Assembly (NCBI GenBank): GCA_029432815.1
Contig: JAROBA010000035.1
Coordinates: forward strand, 1 to 59,120
Direction: 5' to 3'
DNA: 59,120 nt
Origin: Pontiellaceae bacterium B1224
GTDB taxonomy: Bacteria > Verrucomicrobiota > Kiritimatiellia > Kiritimatiellales > Pontiellaceae
The notes beneath the pieces are model-generated. The model ran no database searches, was not told where the DNA came from, and was given only the letters and a program-made list of their open reading frames with translations. Below are positions 20,801 to 27,200 of the stretch, piece after piece; the stretch's first letter is position 1, and each line of letters opens with the position of its first letter. Made by a program: the position numbers and the translations under genes.

Positions 20801-21184
20801 CAGAAACAGGGTCTTCTCGTCGTTATCCTGAATAAAAACCCCGGCACTACCCTCGTTATATCCTTGGACTTTCGCAGTAATCGTTGCGGTTTGAACGCCG
20901 TCCAGCAGCGCGTCGTCTATCACCTGAAGAGAGAAAGCAGCGCTATTGGTTCCTGCCGGAATCTCGGCACTGGCATGAGCGATCTCCGAAGGATTATCGG
21001 AACGAATCGAGACAGTAACATTCGTCGTCGTAACGGTATCGATTGCCACAATGCCTTCGATTGACCCAGCCCCTTCAACCGTTATCTGAGGCAACGTCAA
21101 CGTCAACTGACCGGCCGCAAACGATGGGCATGCACCAAAAAAAACAGCCGCCAATATCAGCATATACCCAATAGACTTTCCCAT
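11870..21184 (-). CDS. Secreted 3104-aa protein: Calx-beta pair, six propeller/Fn3/BACON-like modules, calcium-loop C-terminus
   Basis: A signal peptide (1-24) is followed by two Calx-beta-like domains (about 27-120 and 125-225) and an Ig-like domain (about 230-325). Six tandem copies of a 465-480-residue module then begin near residues 340, 817, 1290, 1773, 2238 and 2709. Each starts with T-D-W-x-x-P-Y-I-Y, then a propeller-like part with WYNTD, DLTVHY and VMAFSGDQS signatures. The first five also carry an Fn3-like domain (YDVY-GTDSNAVA, then YYWRVD) and a BACON-like domain (NDWVLLG). The C-terminus (about 2985-3104) has a DGDGDGMSNMEEY calcium-type loop and a terminal PQNSYTD domain shared with the 2799-aa neighbour. 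I know no named protein with this layout. Extracellular display is inferred. The AGGGGG ribosome binding site is 6 nt from ATG. Confidence 0.9.
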   Translation of the reverse strand: MGKSIGYMLILAAVFFGACPSFAAGQLTLTLPQITVEGAGSIEGIVAIDTVTTTNVTVSIRSDNPSEIAHASAEIPAGTNSAAFSLQVIDDALLDGVQTATITAKVQGYNEGSAGVFIQDNDEKTLFLTVPKSVSGVAGSATATASVYLEGVAVSDLHILLQSSDTTAVTVPQTVTIQEGQSNAVFNIMVVENGDADGERSSAITAQFPGFISATALINIGDEEVSRYAVAGLSETMPGEVPYLITVSALNSNDEPMPSYSGSVQLTARSSTQAALSVEPSSVELVDGQWKGSVTIHQSSDNNVQLEVSDNEEHIGLSEPFDLFELRVKKMVTDWALPYIYIQHRDPHPTYSQYDDLMARFIWYNTDFEAVERVVNPGDNALDITVHYGENRLYVSREDEAVVYDRTSKEVLDPLPVTGTINQVNAGRSGRIFTVRGRYSDMWDTETGTKLVSAYAREGGGKCSPNGRFYYHAEDGSSGSKLSKYDISGDTFLKVLSVDTRNFGSEKLVLAGDGSRAFNVGSVFQTSDLEEIAFHGYDKEVYAASFRGEYAVTETELIDSVSGESVLTLPARSDQSVFWPDQSKLLVFNPYTAKLETVSLDSIAGGLSEPGLLPVPTVGSMCMTSLPEVSWTPVPSAIGYDVYMGTDSNAVAMADTNSVEYLGRESGLEHSLPEGMLTGNETYFWRVDIVEFGGRAIKTPLVWNFRTASILIDSAELTFTGIAGSCAEPVSVSVNSAAGDSVNWAVTCTNDWILLDVTNGTATTTLDFALDMSVLTEGDYTAELIFNDGAGSFAVPLTLTAERMSIIQMETDYVLPYVYMLHKPYTSPTAVLMWYNTDTERIEHAVDVGEDARGLAVHYRNDIIYVNSNKELKVFDRGTKQELDSLTFEKRVDRVFPSLHNRLTTVSAVDGNGYSTYYLELYDAETSTNLFSGGLTRSHTGASLDGRFFYNNDISSDKVRKYEVTSNAISLVKTITAGYSQGIVVSMDGSRVCSYSIIYDADLNRVNYVNDQVRAISAFGDLIVTKASAFNGLTGDRISSLPFSTTVMAFSGDQSKLVLFNYGDGLLTAVNTSDMMALPDPRMKPSPSTGSVVPVNYPNLSWSLSPEAFAYDIYLSTDSNTLANADTDSAAYLGRQSERSLPIVESMLSGSTTYYWRVDAVGVEGNVVESGIWNFQTPAIAVEPYEFVFDGFSAAYTQAVSIAVTSVVSDATEWSVSCTNDWVLLGTTNGVGSGTPDISFDMSVLAPGTYTSEIDFHDGNVTLSIPLTLSVESMRIVKMTTDWIMPYIYMVHTSATAPNKSRLIWYNTDTDSIEQILDAGENATDLTVHYADDLIYVNNYQRDETRVFARSSKMELEPLLLDNTMLDNSSVVRINAGGPGRLFVDHGILYNATMQLWDTETESRLDSLQMRDGDAEVSLNGQFYYRSGYTMDYPNTPLVLRKYDVTTDSHVEVGRASVSNSGSNNVLIGMDGRRIYNRGIIYDENLQELLDIGSEVYAASAYGDLVVTSTKAYDGVTGEEIFTLPHSSTVMAFSGDQSGLVLFDSSSSSLSVLETAGIRPLPELNMVPDPAAGSVVGVNLPELAWSAVPAPGYDIYIGTESNAVASATTNSMEYLGRRTTADFPLSDVILAGRQTYYWRVDTVTFDNTIDSGDVWNFKTASITTEPVVLVVEALAAAYTNTVSIDVNSVSGDSVAWTASCASDWVVLGATSGTASAPLDIGFDMSKLAAGSHTTEIIFNDGNGEISLPVTVSAERMQIVTMATDWTQPYIYMLHTLPEAPKKSRLIWYNTDAGAIEKVLGAGVNATDFTVHYADDRIYLNNSEVFDRSSKRLLDSIALGASASLSISASVPNRVTTEGGTYFYLRDTITGSEVAKVRTYYGTGGGECSLDGRSYFRASSGSSGAQLEKYSITSNTVSKVLGQRTKFHYGSRNIFVSMDGSRVYNCGAVFNTEDFNELLSIGSEIYAASAYGDLVITETKAFNGDTGEEFYTLPFPSTVMAFSGDQSELVLFNSSYATITSLATSAIMPIPEPKMIPVPEVGSVQGANLPGLAWSAAAVATAYDVYLGTDSNAVAAAGTNDLQYLGRRTATGFEMSEGMLTGNQTYFWRVDSVMFGSPIVNEEIWNFKTTSIATEPDELNVVGVVADYTQTVSVAVNSTVGNPVAWTASCTNDWVLMASTSGMAPGTMDLSFDMSKLEAGTYTAEIVFDDGNAELLLPVTLSVEDMRIVKMATDWTLPYIYLMHTSSSTPNRSMLIWYNTDTDSIETVLDAGENATDLTVHYPDDRIYVTNWKRVETRVFDRSAKTELDPLLLSSDDVYRINAGRAGHLYTSKEYQIGFIYAFNTTNGAELAFRGIDGSGDFESSPDGNFLYYCEPSLSSSDSLYKFNISQDSIVFEKAVEGGGAGPVMLSLDGTKVFAKRKVYDADLNELLNIGSYIYAVSAYGNLIITETGGYNGVSGEEIYSLPFSSTVMAFSGDQSDLLLFNPTDGTLASLATADIMPIPESDMVPDPSMGSVQGSNLPRLAWSGALTGIGYDVYIGTDSNAVATASTNSVEYLGRRTTSDFPLADGMLAGNQTYYWRVDIAGFGNAVVAGDVWNFRTSSISIEPHEMIMAGLISDYTQTVSVAVNNMVGAGVAWTASCTNEWIILGSAGATAPGTLDVGYDMSGLSAGTYTTEIVFNDGSVDLPVQVTLSVETMRILKMATDWSLPYIYMAHTSTTAPNKSKLIWYNTDTGSIEQVIEAGENATDLTINYADNQIYVNNWRRDETRVFDRITKTEQEPLSLGTDVYKINAAGAGRVITEEMDQWIEVRMYNTQTEEPLATQWEHAGDGDCTVDGRYYYHSDQGTTGSRLSRFSIMNGLFAGEISVSTRYGNGSRNVFVNKDGSRVYNCGYIYDADLNELLNIGSEIYAASANGDLVVTTDKAYDGASGEELYTLPFSTTVMAFSGDRSLLVLFNSSDGTLTVINTADIMPLPVLPMHPAAVSGFDSWQAKYFAAAVPFATAEADGDGDGMSNMEEYIAGTDPTSTDSYFVVHDAVPLPGGQVVLRWDSTTGRVYRVYWTPTLGTDFQPLEPPVHYPQNSYTDQVDRVEQSGFYKVGVEFE
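11964..11978. repeat. TTCCAANNNTTGGAA palindrome (coding)
   Basis: Perfect copy near the 3' end of the 3104-aa gene, read as F-Q-P-L-E on the minus strand, inside the terminal domain. Confidence 0.8.
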
Positions 21185-21228
21185 ACCCTACCCCCTGGAG
21201 GCGCACGGCGCCCCGATTCCTGTAAACT

Positions 21229-24200
21229 TTAATTTTCTGTAGAAACGTCGATGCGATAGAAGCCGCAGTCTTCGACCGAATGTACTGTGTCGGTATAACT
21301 GTTCTGCGGATGACGGATACCGGTTTCCAATGTCTGGAAGCTGTCGGTCATATCCGATTTCCACTGTACGGAATACACACGGCCGGTGACGGACTCCCAG
21401 GTAATCATAAAGACGCCGTTCGTAATTTCGTCCATCGACTCAATCATGAAACAGGAACCGGCATTGGTCGGGTTCATTCCCGCGATATATTCATCGCGGT
21501 TAATCTGCCCGTCGCCATCGGTATCCAGATCCGCATCGATCCCCGACTGACCGAAGAATTGCATTTCCCACCAATCCGGGATGCCGTTGCCGTCCCCATC
21601 GATCAGACTCAGAATCTGCTCCGACGAAACCCAATCGGACCACGCGCCGCTGAGACGGCCGATCGAACTTTCGACCGAAGCCCTGGCCCGATAGAAATAA
21701 ATCGTGTCGGCTTCCAATCCTTGGAAGACATGATTTGTGACTGCAACCCACCCCGAATCCTGTAATGCAGTGGCATTGGTTGAAGCGGCCATTTCAACCC
21801 AGTAGGAAACCGGTCCTTCGATCGCATTCCAGAACACTTCATTCTCAGCCCCTGCCGTTTGCGCCGGTTCAGCCAGCATGCTTGGTGCAGGCGGCACGAC
21901 GTACATCGAGGCCTCCACCCCGTTTGAAGAAGTCAAGGAATCGTTGCACGTGAGCGTCAGCGTTGTGTTGGAATAGACTCCCGCCATCATGCCCGACGCA
22001 TTGAATGTCGCCGTAACCACCACGTTCGAACCCGGCGGAATGATTCCAGAGGTTGGATTCACGGTAAGCCAGGAAGCCGCACCCGTTTCGGGTTCGGTAT
22101 TCGAATCATCGGCGTTATGCAGTGCTGAAATTTCAGAAGCCGATAACATGCGGTTATAGATTCGAACGTCGTCGATGGTCCCATGGAAGGCATACCCTTG
22201 TGCAGCGCTATCAAGACCAATGTACATATTGGCTGTTGTCGCGGCATTGGGCGACGGAATGCCCATATGCTCTGAGTCAAGCTGCCCATCAATATAGATG
22301 GAAAGCGTTTGATTGGAAACCGAATAGGCCATGACAGTATGATGCCATTCTGACAGCGAGAGAACGGAGGCCGAATACCCACCCGGATCTGCACCAGCCG
22401 AAACTTGATACGTCAGCTTACCGCGAACAGAACTGCTATTGGCATTACCTAGAATTCCGGAAAACCACCCATTGTTACTGCCCGAACCCCGCTTGGTCAA
22501 AATAGCATCATTATAGGATGCGTTTCTTTCCGACTCATTCAGCCATAAACTGACTGTAAAATCCGTTCCACTCAATCGAAGATCGGAGGCGTCGGGCACG
22601 ACGACAAAATCGTCTACCCCATCAAACAGATAAGCGCTGCTTTCATTCCCGAACCGATCGGTCGTCAAAGTCGCACCGTTGACGGTTCCATCATTTCCGT
22701 TACCCGATTCGTCGGCGGCATTACCATTGAAGGGATATGAGGCGATCAGTCCAGCATCTACACCGGCATCGGTCTCATTATAAAGCACGGCGATCTCCGA
22801 GTCCGACAGTGCGCAGTTGTAGATCGTGACATCATCGATATCGCCTTCAAAACCAGAGCCAGCGGCCATGCTTCCAGAACCATAATAGAGCCCACCGATA
22901 TTAAACGGCAGACTGTCATCAGAGGACGTGGTCGGAAGAGGGAAAGACTCACTCCCAACAAGAACCCCGTTGACGTACAACCGCAAAACGGCGGAAGCCC
23001 CCTCGATATCGTATACCCCCGAGAGCATCACCCACTCGTTCGTCGGAATCGCTTCATTGGAAACGCCCATTCGATCCATGTTGGCGGATAATCCTGAGTG
23101 ATCTCCATAAATGGCATGATAACCATTACCCGTATCGAAAGGATAATTGCAGATCGACCAGCCGTCATAGCGAGGGGAACCATAGGTAGATATTCCCTTG
23201 CCCAGCAGCATGGCCTGTTGATCAAACGTACTCGTCTTTACCCAGAAGTTATACGTATGACTCGTATCACCTCGGTCAAGAACGTCGCCATACGTGATGT
23301 AGGCCTCTCCATCAAAAGAATAGGCGCTATCCGGATTGCCAAATCGATCAGTGGTCAGGGTTGCTCCACCACTGATCGTACCCATATATCCATTGGATTC
23401 GTCGTGCGGGTTCCCGTTGAAAAGGAAACTGGCCAGCGGCCCTTCGGAAGTAACGCTAACTACAGTGATACCCTGAACGGCAGGTTCATCGCCTGCCGGT
23501 GAATTGTATTGCATTAGAATTTCTTCTTTTGTCAGCGCACGGTCATAAATCCGCAGCTCATCGATCTGTCCGTCAAAGTATTTCGTCGAGAGGTATCCTG
23601 GATAGCCTGCGGCTTTTCCGATCAGGAAATCCCATTCACTGCTGAGCGAATGCGCTCCTGTCACCGTTGAATTAACGAGCTCTCCATTATCGTATTGGCG
23701 CACTTCATTTCCGTCGTAGGTTTGGGTAATCAAATGCCATTCGTTGAGCGGCAATGTATGACCCACCCGGCTATCCATTCCAACACCATCATCCCATAGC
23801 ATCGTGGTGCCGAATCCTGCACTGGAGTGCGTAGCCGTATAAAAAGCATAATTTCCATTTTCGACAGAATAAGAAAACCGCTGTTGGCTCCATGGCCCCA
23901 TGTAGTCGCTGGCCGTGAAACGATCAATATTCACCCAGGCCGATACCGTGAAATTGCTGAATCCATTGATAATATTTCCACAGTTGATATAGGCGGATGA
24001 TCCATTGAAATCGTATGCAGAATCAGGATTCCCAAAACGATCTTCAACCAACGTCGCGCCATTGACAGTTCCATCATGGCCATTGCCCGACTCGTCGGCT
24101 GCGCTTCCGTTGAACGGATAATGAGCAATCAGTCCTGCATCCTGAGCGGTTTCAACGACAGGCCTGAACTCAATATCATCGATGGCGAACGTATTGCCCG

Positions 24201-27200
24201 CAAAGAACGGAAATATAATCAGCTGATCAACAATCCTTAAGGTTACAGTGCCGGATGAAGCCGCCGTCCACTCTGCAGCGAACTCGTTCCATATTAGACT
24301 TTCCGTGGCAACTGATCCGATCGATGAGCCGTCGATCTGAAAGTCGAGGGTCGGCAGGTCTAGGGCGAAAAGGCCGGCCGCCCATGCGGAGAACGTATAC
24401 GTTTGCCCGGCAACCACCGCGACCTCCTGCTCCCAGACTGCGGCGCCCGATGTCATGCTTCCATGCGCCATCAGCATCTGACCGGTCGAGGATGTGTGGT
24501 CATTCATCGTCGGGCTTAAATCGGCATCCCATGTTTGCGAATCATCACCTACAAAATAGGTGCCCTTCGACAGATAATTTCCCGTCGCCGCATAGGTATA
24601 GGCAGAGGTGAAGTTGGTATTTCCAGCTTCAAAATCGCCGTTAACAATCAGATTTCCAATCTCTGGAACTTCCGGTGTGAGCGGCGCAATAATCGTGAAC
24701 TCCAGATCAGCATTCCCGGCATTGGAAATGACCATGGTGCGGGTAACGGACTCGCCGGCAACCACCAGCGTGTTGGTCAGCGCAGCCGGTTCGAGCACAA
24801 AAACAGCTCCGACGACATTGAATACCGCACTGGTTCCGGAATGACCGATCCCATCGTCAACCGCCAGCACCACGTTGTTATCCACCCGTCCGAAGACGAT
24901 GGGTGAAGACGCATTGGTTGCCGCAGATGGATTAACCGGTACGCTGCCCCCATCACCATAGGCCTCGAATGTAAACGGACCGGCCGGTAAAGTTGCGGGC
25001 TGGCCATCAACCGTCTTCGCGGATACACCGACCTGAACCGGTTCCAGGACGGCAATTTCGCCCTCCTCCAGGGAAAGTTCCAAATGATGGATATCATCAT
25101 CAACCACATCCATCAGACGATGGGCCGGCACATAGCCCGGCGCTTCTGCCAACAGCGAAATCGACTGCGTACCATCCAGGTCCGCATCATCAATCACGGA
25201 GAGGTTAAACGAAGCCGAAGTCTGCCCGGCCGGTATCGTGACAAAGGCCGGTACGATTAGCTCAGAAGCATCAGAAACAGATAGCAGCACATGCACATCC
25301 ACGGATGTACGGCCGGCCAACGAGACCGTTCCTGCATTCGTGACCACTCCGTCTCCTTCGCGGAGCGATGCGGGAAGCTCCAGCTGAATCCCGTTTGTTT
25401 CATTATCGAACACAAACACACTGGCTGAACCGGTGGTCCAGTTTTGCACTTTCGCCTCGATGGTTGCTGTTTGGACACCGTCGATAGCGGCGTTGTCGAT
25501 CACCGGCAAGGCAAAGGAAACAAAGGTTTGTCCCGCCGGAATCACGATGCTTGAGCTGCCGATCTTGTCCGGATTATTGGAGTTGAGTTCAACAACAATA
25601 TCGGCATCCGGCGCAGCACTCACCTGCAACGCTCCGGAAATCGTTCCGGCTCCTTCATAGGTTGTTTGCGGCAGACTGAGCGTTAATACGGCTGATTCAT
25701 TATCGTGAACCAGCAGTTCATGAGCGGCCTCAACATATCCAATCGCCGAGGCATGAACGACGGCCGACTGAGAGCCATCCAACTCGGCATCATCCTGCAC
25801 CAAGACAGTAAATGACGCATGCGTGCTGCCCGCGGGAATTACAACGGAATTGGTGGCAACTGAAACTTCTGTCAAATCATCAGATACCAGGTTAATCACT
25901 AAATCCGATGCCGGTGCTAGTGCAACGGTGACCTCGCCCGTCAACACGCCTTCTGACTCCGTTGCAGTTTCAGCTAGGGATATTGAGAGATCCAGAAAGC
26001 CCGGTTCAACCATGACATGCAAAGTTTGGTCATCACCATTGAAGATGTACAACATATGTTCAGCATCATTGAAGTCCATGACCGTGGAAGAAAAAGAGAA
26101 ATCGGAAATTTTCACAGCGTCCCCTCCCTCCTCAAATGGTGTTGTATCCCACATTCCACTACTGCCAAAAGCAACGCTTGCATCATTATTCAGGGCGTAT
26201 ATCAGCTCACTAAACAGACCAGACTGATCGGCCAGATTATCGGCATTGAAAAGGGTCTTTCCGTACGCCAGAAAACGATCATCTCCGGAAATACTATAAT
26301 TATTGTAAGCCCATCCGTAGTTGGACAAATATGGGCTGTACGAATATCGATCCGTTTTCTGGATGGTGTTAGTGGAAACGTCCCACACCCCCATCTCACC
26401 TAAATTGCCGGAATATATATATTGCCCGTAAAGCTTCGTTTTATCTGACGAAATAACCATGGGGGATTTTATTCTGGCAATCGACCCGAAGTCATCCCCG
26501 GTAAGTCCATCCATTATTCGATCGAGTCCACCATTCCAAACCGTGTATCCAGAGTTGTAATAGATAATATTACCTCGCCCGCAGATTACATTTTCGGCGT
26601 TGAGCAAGCTTTTGTTGTAGTAAACAGTTGGGATTATAAAGCTATTGATTTTTTCCTGAGACGTGAGGTCAACTTTTGCAATTTGATATGACCCAGGCAA
26701 TCCAGTTCCGCCCCCTCCGTGACCTACATAAAGATAGTTTCCAGAATCATCTATATCAAAACTCGATGGATTTTTACCCACGTAGAGTCGTTTGGTAACC
26801 TCCATGCTTTCAAGGTCGACAAACAGAATTTCACTATTACTTCGATCAATTGCATAAACGAAGGGCCGAACGGGGTCTTTCAGGACTTGCGTTACTGTAA
26901 CTCCAAGATCCAAACTGAAAAGAGAAGTATGATCGGCCCCTACAACTTCGTTATCGGACACGCTTACGGATGCGCTAGCCCCTGACCAATTCTCAACATG
27001 TGCTTCGATGCCGACCGCCTGGGTGCCATCCATCCGGCTATTGTCAACCACCGTAAGATCAAACGAAGATTGGGTTTCTCCGGCGAGGATCACGGCACTG
27101 CCGCTCTCGATTTTAGCCGGATTCATGGAGCTGATCTCCACAAATATATCTTCGGCTGGTGCCTGATCCACCATCACCGTCCCGGAGATTGATCCCGCTC

